A stretch of DNA of 64,000 nt. Origin: Methylophilaceae bacterium. GTDB taxonomy: Bacteria > Pseudomonadota > Gammaproteobacteria > Burkholderiales > Methylophilaceae. The stretch covers positions 106,532-170,531 of the forward strand of contig JAIYBT010000005.1 in the NCBI GenBank assembly GCA_027488395.1. Direction: 5' to 3'. The notes beneath the pieces are model-generated. The model was not told the origin of the DNA, did not search any database, and saw only the letters and a program-made list of their open reading frames with translations. A program made the translations under genes and the position numbers. Positions 17,824 through 29,496 of the stretch are shown piece after piece. Position 1 is the stretch's first letter. Each line of letters starts with the position of its first letter.

Positions 17824-20079
17824 TTACACTGAGAGGATTTCTTCTTTAAAAATCAGTTTAATATTTTCCTTGTCATCGATATCAATATGTACGCTACCAC
17901 CATCACTCAATCTGCCAAACAGTAATTCATCGGCCAAGGCTTTACGAATCGTGTCTTGAATCAAGCGCGCCATGGGTCTTGCGCCCATCAATGGGTCAAA
18001 GCCTTTTTTACCCAAGAATGCTTTCAGTGCATCGCTAAAGGTGACATCGACTTTTTTCTCATGCAGTTGATCTTCAAGCTGCATTAAGAATTTATCGACT
18101 ACGCGCAGAATAATGTCTTGGGTGAGCGCACCAAACGACACGGTTGCATCTAGGCGGTTACGAAACTCTGGGCTAAACAATCGTTTAAGATCGGCCGCTT
18201 CGTCGGTGCTGTCTTTGCTATTGGTAAAGCCAATACTGGCTTTAGATAGGTTTTCAGCTCCGGCGTTGGTGGTCATGATGATGGTGACATTGCGGAAATC
18301 CGCTTTGCGGCCATTATTGTCTGTCAACGTGCCATGGTCCATCACTTGTAACAAGATATTGAAAATATCAGGATGCGCTTTTTCAATTTCGTCTAACAAC
18401 AATACGCAATAAGGTTGTTTAGTCACCGCTTCGGTCAGTAAGCCACCTTGATCAAAGCCAACATAGCCTGGAGGCGCACCAATTAAGCGAGAGACCGCAT
18501 GGCGTTCCATATATTCAGACATGTCAAAGCGTAACAACTCAATACCTAAGATATAAGCAAGCTGTTTAGCCACTTCGGTTTTGCCCACCCCAGTCGGGCC
18601 AGCAAACAAAAAGCTGCCAATCGGTTTGCCATTCGCACCTAAGCCACTACGGGCCATCTTCACGGCCGAGGCCAATACCTCAATCGCTGGATCTTGACCA
18701 AACACTACTGCTTTCAAATCACGTTCTAAGGTTTTCAGCGCATTGCGGTCGTCGCTTGATATGTTTTTGGGCGGAATACGTGCAATTTTGGCTATGATTT
18801 CTTCAATCTCTTTGTTGCCTATCACTTTTTTCTGCTTGCTCTTAGGCAAAATACGCTGCGCGGCGCCAGCTTCGTCAATCACGTCAATTGCTTTGTCTGG
18901 CAAATGACGGTCATTAATGTATTTAGCAGAGAGTTCTGCGGCCACGGTCAGCGCACTGGCGCTGTATTTCACACTGTGGTGTTCTTCAAACTTGGTTTTT
19001 AAGCCTTTTAAAATTTCAATGGTTTCAGCCACGCTGGGTTCTTGCACATCAATTTTTTGGAAACGGCGTGACAGTGCATGGTCTTTTTCAAAAATACCAC
19101 GGTATTCTTGATAAGTGGTCGCGCCGATGCATTTGAGCGAGCCATTAGATAAGGCTGGCTTCAGTAAATTGCTTGCATCTAGCGTTCCGCCACTGGCGGA
19201 GCCTGCGCCAATTAAGGTATGGATTTCGTCAATAAACAACACTGCATCAGGTTTTTCAGCTAACTGTTTCATCACTGCTTTGAGGCGTTGTTCAAAATCA
19301 CCACGGTATTTAGTGCCTGCCAGTAAAGCTCCCATGTCCAGGGAGTACACAGTGGCATCGGCTAATACTTCTGGAATCTCTTTATTCACGATGCGTGATG
19401 CAAGGCCCTCGGCAATCGCAGTTTTACCTACACCTGCTTCGCCTACCAATAAAGGGTTGTTTTTACGACGACGGCACAAGGTTTGAATCACGCGCTCGAG
19501 TTCAAGACCGCGACCAATTAAAGGATCAATTTTGCCTGCAATCACTTGGTTGTTCAGATTCAGCGTAAAGCTTTCTAATGCGCCGGTGGTTGCACTCTCG
19601 CTGTCACTTTCTTGCTCATTATTGCTGGACTTGGATTCGTTTTCTTGAATTTTAGCCACGCCATGCGAGATGAAATTCACCACATCTAAGCGGGTAATCC
19701 CTTGTTGGTGCAAGAAAAAGACGGCATGTGAGTCTTTCTCACCATAGATTGCCACCAATACATTGGCACCCGTGACTTCTTTTTTGCCTGAGGATTGCAC
19801 ATGTAACATGGCACGTTGAATCACGCGTTGAAAACCCAGCGTAGGTTGTGTATCGACTTCTTCAGTGCCGCCAACAGTGGGGGTGTGTTCTTCAATATAT
19901 TGCGTCAGTTCATTGCGCAGTACGTCAAATTTAGCACCGCAAGCACGCAATACCTCTGCGGCTGTTGGGTTATCCAACATGGCGAGTAATAGATGCTCAA
20001 CTGTGATTAATTCGTGACGCTTCTGACGCGCGTCCATAAAAGCCATATGTAGGCTAACTTCAAGTTCTTGAGCAATCAT
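17824..20079 (-). CDS. clpA: ATP-dependent Clp protease ATP-binding subunit ClpA
   Basis: 751 residues from the ATG at 20079 (MIAQELEVSLHMAF), which has AAGGAAAG 8 bases upstream; the open frame continues to 20148 but without family match. Layout: Clp N domain (two repeats, residues 1-145), an acidic linker, AAA+ domain 1 with GEAGVGKT and FIDEIHTL, and AAA+ domain 2 with GPTGVGKT and LLDEIEKAHPD. It unfolds proteins and feeds them to ClpP. clpS lies about 250 bp upstream on the same strand, as usual. Confidence 0.97.
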   Translation of the reverse strand: MIAQELEVSLHMAFMDARQKRHELITVEHLLLAMLDNPTAAEVLRACGAKFDVLRNELTQYIEEHTPTVGGTEEVDTQPTLGFQRVIQRAMLHVQSSGKKEVTGANVLVAIYGEKDSHAVFFLHQQGITRLDVVNFISHGVAKIQENESKSSNNEQESDSESATTGALESFTLNLNNQVIAGKIDPLIGRGLELERVIQTLCRRRKNNPLLVGEAGVGKTAIAEGLASRIVNKEIPEVLADATVYSLDMGALLAGTKYRGDFEQRLKAVMKQLAEKPDAVLFIDEIHTLIGAGSASGGTLDASNLLKPALSNGSLKCIGATTYQEYRGIFEKDHALSRRFQKIDVQEPSVAETIEILKGLKTKFEEHHSVKYSASALTVAAELSAKYINDRHLPDKAIDVIDEAGAAQRILPKSKQKKVIGNKEIEEIIAKIARIPPKNISSDDRNALKTLERDLKAVVFGQDPAIEVLASAVKMARSGLGANGKPIGSFLFAGPTGVGKTEVAKQLAYILGIELLRFDMSEYMERHAVSRLIGAPPGYVGFDQGGLLTEAVTKQPYCVLLLDEIEKAHPDIFNILLQVMDHGTLTDNNGRKADFRNVTIIMTTNAGAENLSKASIGFTNSKDSTDEAADLKRLFSPEFRNRLDATVSFGALTQDIILRVVDKFLMQLEDQLHEKKVDVTFSDALKAFLGKKGFDPLMGARPMARLIQDTIRKALADELLFGRLSDGGSVHIDIDDKENIKLIFKEEILSV

Positions 20080-20327
20080 AATGACTTTCCTTATTACACA
20101 ACAAAAACGGCTTAGATGCGACGGTACGCTGGATGGCAATACTGGCACAAAAAGACTGGAACTACTTGCATGCTTTGACTGCGCATGTATGTTTGAACAA
20201 CGTATCCTGACTTAGATGCTATCACTCGACAGTCAGGCTTGAATCGAAAAACACTGTGACGATAGCATCGATATTTATCCTATTTAACGCAAACAACCGT
20301 GAATACGTTGGTTACATATAAGCGGCG

Positions 20328-20639
20328 TTAGGCCGCTTCAATGGTGCATTGCAAAGGATGTTGCGCTTCGCGCGCGGCCTCTAATACGTGATGCATTTTT
20401 GTTTCTGCAATTTCTTGTGGAAAAACACCACATACGCCCACACCCTCAGTATGCACTTTGAGCATGATTTGTGTTGCTTGTTCGCGTGATTTATTAAAAA
20501 AACGCTCTATCACTGACACCACAAACTCCATCGGGGTGTAATCGTCATTTAACAACAATACTTTGTATAGCGCTGGAGGTTGAGGCTTGGCAATTTGCGG
20601 TTTTACCGCTAAATCGCCTTTGTGCTTGGGTTGTGCCAT
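20328..20639 (-). CDS. clpS: ClpS adaptor for ClpAP (N-end rule)
   Basis: 103 residues from the ATG at 20639; a GTG at 20651 would add four. Core motif [17 protein letters not shown] with the NDD-TPMEFV signature that forms the pocket for N-terminal destabilising residues, and the His pair region [20 protein letters not shown]. It delivers N-degron substrates to ClpA, encoded next on the same strand. Confidence 0.96.
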   Translation of the reverse strand: MAQPKHKGDLAVKPQIAKPQPPALYKVLLLNDDYTPMEFVVSVIERFFNKSREQATQIMLKVHTEGVGVCGVFPQEIAETKMHHVLEAAREAQHPLQCTIEAA

Positions 20640-20720
20640 CGTTTGATACACCTGTCTTTAAATCTATTTTGCGCCTTGTATGAAAAAATTCAAGAGCCTA
20701 AGGCAGAATAAACGCTCACC

Positions 20721-21992
20721 TTAAACAAATATCTTTACGCGTTTTACGATGCGGTCTTGTGATTGTAAGATTTCAAGGCGGTGCTCCCCAATTTTAAAGC
20801 TGGTGTTGGGTTCTGGAATATCTTCAAAATACTCTACAATCAGCCCGTTTAATGTGCGCGGCCCATCCGTTGGTAATGCTAATTGTAGTTTTCGGTTTAA
20901 ATCACGTAATGCGCTTGAACCATCCACTAACCAACCGCCATCCTCGTCTTGATGATAGGCGCCCACTCGGCTAGGCGATTGCGTAGTAAATTCGCCGACC
21001 ACTTCTTCTAAAATATCTTCAAGGGTTAATAAGCCCTTAAACTCACCATATTCGTCAACGATCAGGGCAATTCGTTCTTGATGTTTTTGAAATTGCTGTA
21101 ATTGCGTGTACAGCGGTGTGCCTGCGGGAATGTAATACGCTTGATTCATCACCGCTTCTAACGCTGATTTTTCAGGCACTTCTCCCGCATGTAAATGGCT
21201 GAGCAAATGTAACACTTTACGCACATGCAAAACCCCAATGATGTCTTCATGGTCGCCGTGCCGCACGGGTAAGCGCGAGTGATGGCTCGCTGTTAGTTTT
21301 TGCATGATGTGTTCGATCGGTTGATCAAAATCGACAAACTCCACCATGGTGTGCGCGGTCATCACATCGTCGACTGTGATGTCCTCTAAATCCAACAAGT
21401 TGAGCAAAATGGTTCGATTTTGCAGGGGAATAAACGGCGCCGCATCACTGACAATGCTGCGTAATTCTTCGGTGGTCACCGCATGTGCTTGGTCTTGAAA
21501 GCTGACCTTAATGCGCAGCAGTTTAAGAATGCCCGAAACAAATAAATTGACGAACCACACCACCGGATACAGCACACGCAACAGTGGATAAAGAATATAA
21601 CTACTAAATAATGCTAGTTTTTCTGGGTAAGCAGCTGCGATGACTTTGGGTGAGATTTCACTAAATACCAAAATGGCAAAGGTTACTGCCAGCGTGCCTA
21701 TCATCAGCACCCATTCGCCTTCACCAAATAATTCAACGGTGATCAGCGCAACCAAGGTGGCCGATGAGGCATTGGCAAAGTTATTACACAACAGAATCAC
21801 GCCCAGCAATTTGTCAGTTTGCGAGAGCAGTTCGCTGGCTAATTTTGCGCCGCGATGGCCAGCGTTGACTAAATGACGTAAACGATATCGATTGACCGAC
21901 ATCAAGCTGGTCTCGGCAATCGAGAAAAAGCCTGATACTAATAACAAAACAGCAAGCGCGATGAGCTGCCAGCTGATGGGGATATTGTCCAA
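20721..21992 (-). CDS. CNNM/CorC-HlyC family membrane protein with CBS domains
   Basis: 423 residues: an N-terminal DUF21 membrane domain (four segments, residues 5-180; SGFFSIAETSLMSVNRYRL is the family signature), two CBS domains (about 205-330; VDDVMTAHTMVEFVDF and LIVDEYGEFKGLLTLEDILEE), and a C-terminal CorC_HlyC domain. Proteins of this type are linked to magnesium transport or efflux; some close relatives are annotated as hemolysin-like without evidence for hemolysis. The gene stands alone. Confidence 0.88.
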   Translation of the reverse strand: MDNIPISWQLIALAVLLLVSGFFSIAETSLMSVNRYRLRHLVNAGHRGAKLASELLSQTDKLLGVILLCNNFANASSATLVALITVELFGEGEWVLMIGTLAVTFAILVFSEISPKVIAAAYPEKLALFSSYILYPLLRVLYPVVWFVNLFVSGILKLLRIKVSFQDQAHAVTTEELRSIVSDAAPFIPLQNRTILLNLLDLEDITVDDVMTAHTMVEFVDFDQPIEHIMQKLTASHHSRLPVRHGDHEDIIGVLHVRKVLHLLSHLHAGEVPEKSALEAVMNQAYYIPAGTPLYTQLQQFQKHQERIALIVDEYGEFKGLLTLEDILEEVVGEFTTQSPSRVGAYHQDEDGGWLVDGSSALRDLNRKLQLALPTDGPRTLNGLIVEYFEDIPEPNTSFKIGEHRLEILQSQDRIVKRVKIFV

Positions 21993-22112
21993 GGGGGATT
22001 AACGTACAAAATAATAAGCCACTAGTGTAACCACTCGTGGCTAAAAATCAAACTGACATTTTTGACGACCGTGGCAGGTATCAGCCAACGGTCTTAGCGT
22101 TCAATAGATAGG

Positions 22113-23057
22113 TTATGGGGCGAGCGCGGCTTCGTCTTCTTTAGTCTTTTTCTCAGTATCGCCAATTAAATTAGCGCGGCTCACACCCAGCCACATGGCA
22201 ATTGGACATGCGACTAATACCGATGAGTAGATGCCAAACAAAATGCCAATGGTCAACGCCAAAGAAAAGTTGTGCAGGGTTTCGCCGCCAAAAAATAGCA
22301 TCGAGCACACCATGGTTTGCGTCATCAAGTGGGTAATGATGGTGCGTGACATGGTGCGGGTAATCGCGTTATCAATCACTTGCACGGCATTGGCTTTACG
22401 CATTTTTTTAAAGTTTTCACGGACGCGATCAAACACCACCACCGATTCGTTGACGGAGTAACCCAGCACCGCCAAGATGGCAGCCAGTACGGTTAAGTTA
22501 AATTCCCACTGAAAAAACGCAAAAAAGCCCAAAATAATAATCACATCATGCATGTTGGCGATGATGGCGGCCACGGCAAACCGCCACTCAAACCGCACTG
22601 CCAAATAGGCCATAATGCCCGCACACACCAGCAATAGGGCTAATCCGCCATTTTCGTAGAGTTCTTCCCCCACTTGTGATCCCACAGATTCAACACGACG
22701 GACTTCGGCGCTGGCATCGTCTGCCTTCAATGCAGCTGCAATTTTTTCCGAAAGCTGGGCAATCGAGAGCTCTTTTTTGACTGGCAAACGAATCAATACA
22801 TCTTGGCTAGAGCCAAAGTTTTGTACCGTGACATCTTTTAGGCCAATATTATCCACTGCGTTACGAATGTGTTCGATGTTGGCGCGATGCGGATAATGCA
22901 CTTCCATCACAGTGCCGCCAGTAAAATCTACGCCATAGTTTAAGCCGCGCGAGACTAAAAACACAATGGCGAGCAAAAAAGTCACCAGTGAGATCGATGT
23001 AGTTAACCGTCCATAACTCATGAACGGGATATCTTTTTTAATTCTAAATAATTCCAT
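22113..23057 (-). CDS. secF: protein translocase subunit SecF
   Basis: 314 residues, six membrane segments and one periplasmic loop. Signatures are RGLNYGVDFTGGTVMEV near the start and ILAVLGYSVNESVVVFDRVREN in the fourth membrane segment. With SecD it uses the proton gradient to complete export through SecYEG. A C-terminal tail is rich in Lys/Glu/Ala. It follows secD by 32 bp. Confidence 0.97.
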   Translation of the reverse strand: MELFRIKKDIPFMSYGRLTTSISLVTFLLAIVFLVSRGLNYGVDFTGGTVMEVHYPHRANIEHIRNAVDNIGLKDVTVQNFGSSQDVLIRLPVKKELSIAQLSEKIAAALKADDASAEVRRVESVGSQVGEELYENGGLALLLVCAGIMAYLAVRFEWRFAVAAIIANMHDVIIILGFFAFFQWEFNLTVLAAILAVLGYSVNESVVVFDRVRENFKKMRKANAVQVIDNAITRTMSRTIITHLMTQTMVCSMLFFGGETLHNFSLALTIGILFGIYSSVLVACPIAMWLGVSRANLIGDTEKKTKEDEAALAP

Positions 23058-23089
23058 AGTCAGCTTTCTTTAAGACCGTTCAGATGCGA

Positions 23090-24919
23090 TTAACCAATGC
23101 GTAAGCGTTCAATTTTGCGACGGTAGCCATACACTACATTCACCAAGGCGCGAGACACCAATACCGCACTAAACATCGAGGTCAAAATGCCTAATACGTG
23201 GACCACGGCAAAGCCTTTAATGGGGCCAGTACCAAACATAAACAGGGCCAAACCTGCAATCAGCGTGGTGACGTTTGAATCTAAAATGGTATCAAATGCG
23301 CGGTCGTAGCCTGCATGGATGCTCGCTTGCGGGGTGTTACCATTACGCAATTCTTCGCGAATACGTTCGTTAATCAACACGTTGGCATCAATCGCCATGC
23401 CCAAGGCTAAGGCGATCGCCGCTAAGCCTGGCAAGGTGAGCGTGGCTTGCAGCATGGAGAGCAATGCTACCAACAGCAATAAATTGACGCCCAAGGCCAG
23501 CACTGAGACTCCGCCAAATGCAAGGTAGTAAATCATCATCATCACAGCAATTGCAGCAAAGCCCCACAAGGTGGAATGTACGCCACGTTTGATATTTTCT
23601 TCCCCCATGCTGGGGCCTACTGTACGTTCTTCAATGATTTCCATTGGCGCAGCCAAGGCTCCTGCTCGTAATAGTAGGGAAATGTCGGTTGCTTCTTGCG
23701 CGTTGGCCATGCCGGAAATTTGTACACGGCCGCCACCGATTTCTTCATTGATTACAGGTGCAGTAACAATTTCGGTGTTGCCTTTTTCAATCAATAAAAT
23801 CGCCATGCGCTTGCCCACATTTTCGCGGGTCACATTTTTAAAAATGCCAGCACCACGGCCATCCAAGGTGACGTTGACCACGGAGGTACCGTTTTGACCA
23901 TTGACGCCTGGCCCTGCATCGGTAATGCGGTCACCGGTCAAGACCACACTCTTTTTAACTAAGATGGGGCGACCTTCGCGGTCAAAAAACAGCTCATCAC
24001 CAAACGGTACTTGACCCGATTGCGCTTTTTGCATGGTGGCCATGTCCGCTTTTTCTTCGTCCACCATGCGAATTTCTAGGGTGGCAGTACGGCCTAAAAT
24101 CTCTTTGGCTTTGGCAGTATCTTGAACCCCAGGTAATTGCACCACAATGCGGTCTAAACCCTGTTGTTGCACGATGGGCTCAGCAACGCCTAACTCGTTA
24201 ATACGGTTATGCAAGGTTTGCAAGTTTTGTTTCAAGGCAAACTCTTGAATACGTTTTTGTGCCAACACGCCCATGCTGGTGTTGAGCGTCCAATCTTGCC
24301 CGCTGCCCGATAATTTATAAGTTAAATCGGCATAGTCTTTGGTGAGTAAATTACGTGCTTTGGTGGCTTCGGCTTCAGATTCAAATTTAATCAATACCAA
24401 TTGGCCTTGGCGCTCAATCCCAAAATAATTAATTTTTTCTTTGCGCATGGCGGCACGAAAATCACCCACTGTGCCTTCCGCCGCTTTATCTAACGCTGCT
24501 TTCATGTCTACTTGTAACAAGAAATGCACGCCACCACGTAAATCTAAGCCGAGATACATGGGCTTGGCGCCAATGCTTTGCAACCAAGCGGGGGTTTGTG
24601 GGAGTAAATTTAGGGCGACGGTATAGTCCTTGCCCAACGCGGCCACAATGCTGTCTTTGGCTTGCAACTGAACATCCGTGTTGGCCACCCGCACTTTGAC
24701 ACCATTGGCATCTAAAAACAGGCCATCAAACGGGATCTTGGCAACGGTTAAGGTCTGTTCTACTTTTTTGAGTAGACCTTGATCCACCTTGAGTGAAGAT
24801 TTTGCTGGGCTGACTTGAATGGCGGGCGATTCCCCAAAAAAGTTAGGCAGGGTGTAGAGCAAACCTATCACAATCACGCTGCCAATCAGCACGTATTTCC
24901 ACAATGGGTAACGGTTCAT
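23090..24919 (-). CDS. secD: protein translocase subunit SecD
   Basis: 609 residues. Signatures are YLGLDLRGGVHFLLQVD (P1 domain region), LGVAEPIVQQQGLDRIVVQLPGVQD, and ALALGMAIDANVLINERIREELRNG in the membrane domain, where the Asp takes part in proton-driven motion. Normal length for a beta/gammaproteobacterial SecD. It lies between yajC (40 bp upstream) and secF. Confidence 0.97.
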   Translation of the reverse strand: MNRYPLWKYVLIGSVIVIGLLYTLPNFFGESPAIQVSPAKSSLKVDQGLLKKVEQTLTVAKIPFDGLFLDANGVKVRVANTDVQLQAKDSIVAALGKDYTVALNLLPQTPAWLQSIGAKPMYLGLDLRGGVHFLLQVDMKAALDKAAEGTVGDFRAAMRKEKINYFGIERQGQLVLIKFESEAEATKARNLLTKDYADLTYKLSGSGQDWTLNTSMGVLAQKRIQEFALKQNLQTLHNRINELGVAEPIVQQQGLDRIVVQLPGVQDTAKAKEILGRTATLEIRMVDEEKADMATMQKAQSGQVPFGDELFFDREGRPILVKKSVVLTGDRITDAGPGVNGQNGTSVVNVTLDGRGAGIFKNVTRENVGKRMAILLIEKGNTEIVTAPVINEEIGGGRVQISGMANAQEATDISLLLRAGALAAPMEIIEERTVGPSMGEENIKRGVHSTLWGFAAIAVMMMIYYLAFGGVSVLALGVNLLLLVALLSMLQATLTLPGLAAIALALGMAIDANVLINERIREELRNGNTPQASIHAGYDRAFDTILDSNVTTLIAGLALFMFGTGPIKGFAVVHVLGILTSMFSAVLVSRALVNVVYGYRRKIERLRIG

Positions 24920-24959
24920 AAGGGACTCTTAAAAAAAGATCAGACGGGGTGTCGAAAAA

Positions 24960-25277
24960 TTAAATAGACTTTAGGGTGCCAGGGGGCAACAAAGTTTGTA
25001 CGGTATGTTTTTGCACATTAATGACCGTATTGCTGGCAATTTCGACGCTGACAAATTGATCGCTCACTTTGGTGACTTTGCCCACAATGCCGCCCGTGGT
25101 CGCGACTTCATCGCCGGCTTTCAGGGTTTCCAACATCAGTTTATGTTGTTTGGCTTGCTTCATTTGTGGCCGAATCAACATAAAATAAAACAATACAAAA
25201 ATCACAACCATGGGCAAAAAGCTCATGATGTCATTGGCAGGTGCACTGGCGGCGTAAGCAGGACTAATCCACATCAT
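24960..25277 (-). CDS. yajC: preprotein translocase accessory subunit YajC
   Basis: 105 residues with one membrane helix (about 20-40, FLPMVVIFVLFYFMLIRPQ) and a small cytoplasmic beta domain (GDEVATTGGIVGKVTKV). The RPQ-K motif after the helix is conserved. It binds SecDF. First of yajC-secD-secF; tgt precedes it on the same strand after a gap of about 190 bp. Confidence 0.96.
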   Translation of the reverse strand: MMWISPAYAASAPANDIMSFLPMVVIFVLFYFMLIRPQMKQAKQHKLMLETLKAGDEVATTGGIVGKVTKVSDQFVSVEIASNTVINVQKHTVQTLLPPGTLKSI

Positions 25278-25465
25278 TTTATTTCTCTTTCACTGTAGCT
25301 CAAAAAAACAACTCGCGATTCTAACACAGGCCTTGTCAATGCATGCAATCACACCAGTCTAGACATGATCCATGTAACGATGTCACCGCATGCGCTTGTC
25401 AATTGAGCGCTTAATCGCCTTCGCCGCATTGCTCTACGCCATTTCCAGGCCATTAGCGGCTTTAC

Positions 25466-26875
<1,410 letters not shown>

Positions 26876-26928
26876 TTAGCGTTGACCGCAACAATGCACC
26901 CCTGTTGATGTTTATTTGAAATGAATTC

Positions 26929-27708
26929 ATGGTGGATTTAAAAAACCGTCCAAACCGACGTGAAGAGGCGCATACCAGTTTGCGTCAGCGTGGCATTTAT
27001 TTGCTTCCAAACTTATTTACCTCGGCAGCGTTGTTTGCGGGGTTTTATGCCATTGTGCAAGCCATGAACTTACATTTTGAACAAGCTGCTATTGCCATTT
27101 TTATTGCGATGGTGATGGATGGCTTAGATGGCCGAGTGGCGCGCATGACCAATACCCAGAGCGCATTTGGTGCCGAATACGATAGCTTGTCTGACATGGT
27201 GTCGTTTGGCGTGGCCCCTGCCTTAATTATGTATGTCTGGGCACTACAACCCATGCATAAATTGGGCTGGATTGCCGCATTTATTTATTGTGCTTGCGCC
27301 GCTTTGCGCTTGGCCCGCTTTAACACCAAATTAGAGGACCCATTTCAAGATAAACGTTTTTTTCAAGGCCTGCCCAGCCCTGCGGCGGCGGCATTGATTG
27401 CAGGCTTTGTCTGGGTTTCCTACGAATATAATGTAGATGGCCGCGAAATCTTTTTCGGTGCGTTGCAAATGAAATGGATTGCATGGTGTATCACCATCTT
27501 TGCAGCGGGTTCTATGGTGTCTGACCTGCGGTTTTATAGCGGTAAAGAAATCAATTTGCGCCATTCGGTACCGTTTGTTGCGATTTTGGCGGTCATGTTG
27601 GCGTTTGTGTTGATCTCCTATAGTCCACCCGAAGTGCTTTTTAGCGTGGTGTTTGTCTATGCCTTGTCAGGCTATTATTTATGGATACGCGATAAACTTG
27701 CCAAATAA
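26929..27708 (+). CDS. pssA: CDP-diacylglycerol--serine O-phosphatidyltransferase
   Basis: 259 residues with several membrane segments. The CDP-alcohol phosphotransferase motif D-G-x2-D-G-R-x-A-R-x8-G-x3-D-x3-D is seen as DGLDGRVARMTNTQ followed by GAEYDSLSD (residues about 64-90). It makes phosphatidylserine for the phosphatidylethanolamine pathway. RGIYLLPNLFTSAALFAGF is a family signature. It is followed by a terminator, then leuA; pssA close to leuA is common in betaproteobacteria. Confidence 0.95.
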   Translation: MVDLKNRPNRREEAHTSLRQRGIYLLPNLFTSAALFAGFYAIVQAMNLHFEQAAIAIFIAMVMDGLDGRVARMTNTQSAFGAEYDSLSDMVSFGVAPALIMYVWALQPMHKLGWIAAFIYCACAALRLARFNTKLEDPFQDKRFFQGLPSPAAAALIAGFVWVSYEYNVDGREIFFGALQMKWIAWCITIFAAGSMVSDLRFYSGKEINLRHSVPFVAILAVMLAFVLISYSPPEVLFSVVFVYALSGYYLWIRDKLAK

Positions 27709-27744
27709 TGCCCTTGCAACCTGAGCGCCAAGCGTCAGTCCTTC

Positions 27745-27776
27745 AAACGCGTTTAATCGGTTTAAACGCGTTTTTT
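27745..27776 (+). terminator. Rho-independent terminator after pssA
   Basis: An 11-bp perfect stem (AAACGCGTTTA / TAAACGCGTTT) with a 7-base loop and a T-rich tail, 36 bp after the pssA stop. Confidence 0.85.
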
Positions 27777-27862
27777 ATTTGTTGGCGCCTCGTTGCAACG
27801 ATTGCGAGTGGTCAATGCAGGCTTGACCGAGTAAAATTAAAGCCTTGATTAAGGAATGTTTG

Positions 27863-29395
27863 ATGGACCAAATTATTATTTTTGATACCACCTTGCGCGA
27901 TGGCGAACAAAGCCCAGGTGCCGCCATGACCAAAGAAGAAAAAATTCGCATTGCGCGCCAATTGGAAAAGTTGGGTGTGGATGTGATTGAAGCTGGCTTT
28001 GCAGCGGCCAGCCCTGGTGATTTTGATGCCATCTCCGAGATTGCAAAAGTCATTAAACACTCGACTGTTTGCTCGCTAGCACGCGCGAGCGAAAACGATG
28101 TGCGCCGCGCAGGCGAGGCGATTTCGCATGCAGCCAAAGGGCGGATTCATACTTTTATTGCCACCAGTAAAATCCACATGGAAAACAAGCTACGCATGAC
28201 TGAAGACCAAGTGGTCGAACGTGCAGTGCAAGCAGTGAAATGGGCGCTGGAATACACGCCAGATGTTGAGTTTTCGGCTGAAGATGCCGTGCGCTCCGAG
28301 ATTGATTTTTTAGTAAGAGTGTTTGAAGCTGTGATCGTAGCAGGTGCCAAAACCATTAACGTGCCTGACACCGTTGGCTACAGTATTCCAGCAGCGTGGG
28401 GTGAGCGTTTTGCCACGTTAATTAGCCGTGTAAAAGGCGCCGATCAAGTGGTGTGGTCTACCCATTGTCACAATGATTTGGGCATGGCGGTGGCCAACTC
28501 GTTGGCGGCAGTGATGAACGGCGCCCGCCAAGTCGAGTGCACGATTAACGGCCTAGGCGAACGTGCTGGTAACGCCAGCCTAGAAGAAGTGGTGATGGCG
28601 ATTAAAACCCGCAATGATATTTTTAATTTACGTACCCGCATTGATACCACGCAAATTGTGCCTGCCTCTAAATTGGTGTCCACCATTACTGGCTACCCTG
28701 TGCAACCCAATAAAGCGATTGTTGGCGCCAATGCCTTTGCGCATGAATCTGGCATCCATCAAGATGGGGTACTCAAGCACCGCGAAACCTATGAAATTAT
28801 GCGAGCAGAAGATGTGGGTTGGGGCGCCAATAAGCTCACCTTGGGCAAGCTTTCGGGGCGTAATGCATTTCGTACCCGCCTGAAAGAACTGGGGATCGAG
28901 CTCGAAAGTGAAGATGCATTAAACGCTGCATTTGCGCGTTTTAAAACGCTTGCTGATAAAAAATCAGAGATTTTTGACGAAGATTTGCATGCGTTGGTCA
29001 GTGACGAACTGGTGCAAGAAATCAGCGAGCAATTTAAATTGGTGTACTTGCAAGTCGCCTCACAAACGGGCGAAATTCCACATGCCATTTTAACCTTAAG
29101 CATTAACGGTCAAGAGCGTCTGACCGAAGCCGATGGGGGTGGGCCTGTGGATGCTACGTTTAAAGCGATTGAAAACGTGGTGAATAGCGAGTCCGAGTTG
29201 CTTTTGTATTCGGTGAACAACATCACCAGTGGCACCGATGCGCAAGGTGAAGTTACCGTGCGGTTGGCTAAGGGTGGTCGAGTCGTCAATGGTCAAGGCG
29301 CAGATACCGATATTGTGGTGGCCTCTGCCAAAGCGTATTTCAATGCCTTAAATAAGTTGTTAGCCAAATCGGAGAAACTCAATCCGCAAGGGTAG
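27863..29395 (+). CDS. leuA: 2-isopropylmalate synthase
   Basis: 510 residues from the ATG at 27863 ([19 protein letters not shown]) with AAGGA about 8 bases upstream; the frame opens earlier at 27845. First step of leucine synthesis: acetyl-CoA plus 2-ketoisovalerate. The TIM barrel holds the metal site (DTTLRDGEQ at the start, [16 protein letters not shown] with the two His), and the C-terminal regulatory domain (from about residue 390) should give feedback inhibition by leucine. The length is usual for the bacterial LeuA type 1. Confidence 0.97.
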   Translation: MDQIIIFDTTLRDGEQSPGAAMTKEEKIRIARQLEKLGVDVIEAGFAAASPGDFDAISEIAKVIKHSTVCSLARASENDVRRAGEAISHAAKGRIHTFIATSKIHMENKLRMTEDQVVERAVQAVKWALEYTPDVEFSAEDAVRSEIDFLVRVFEAVIVAGAKTINVPDTVGYSIPAAWGERFATLISRVKGADQVVWSTHCHNDLGMAVANSLAAVMNGARQVECTINGLGERAGNASLEEVVMAIKTRNDIFNLRTRIDTTQIVPASKLVSTITGYPVQPNKAIVGANAFAHESGIHQDGVLKHRETYEIMRAEDVGWGANKLTLGKLSGRNAFRTRLKELGIELESEDALNAAFARFKTLADKKSEIFDEDLHALVSDELVQEISEQFKLVYLQVASQTGEIPHAILTLSINGQERLTEADGGGPVDATFKAIENVVNSESELLLYSVNNITSGTDAQGEVTVRLAKGGRVVNGQGADTDIVVASAKAYFNALNKLLAKSEKLNPQG

Positions 29396-29496
29396 GTCAC
29401 TACTGCGGTGAGCGATCAGGGAGTGATGGGCGCGTGTGATAGGTCGCCAATCGCATAGGCGCTCGCTCGCCATCCCCGCCATTTTGAAAGTCAAAC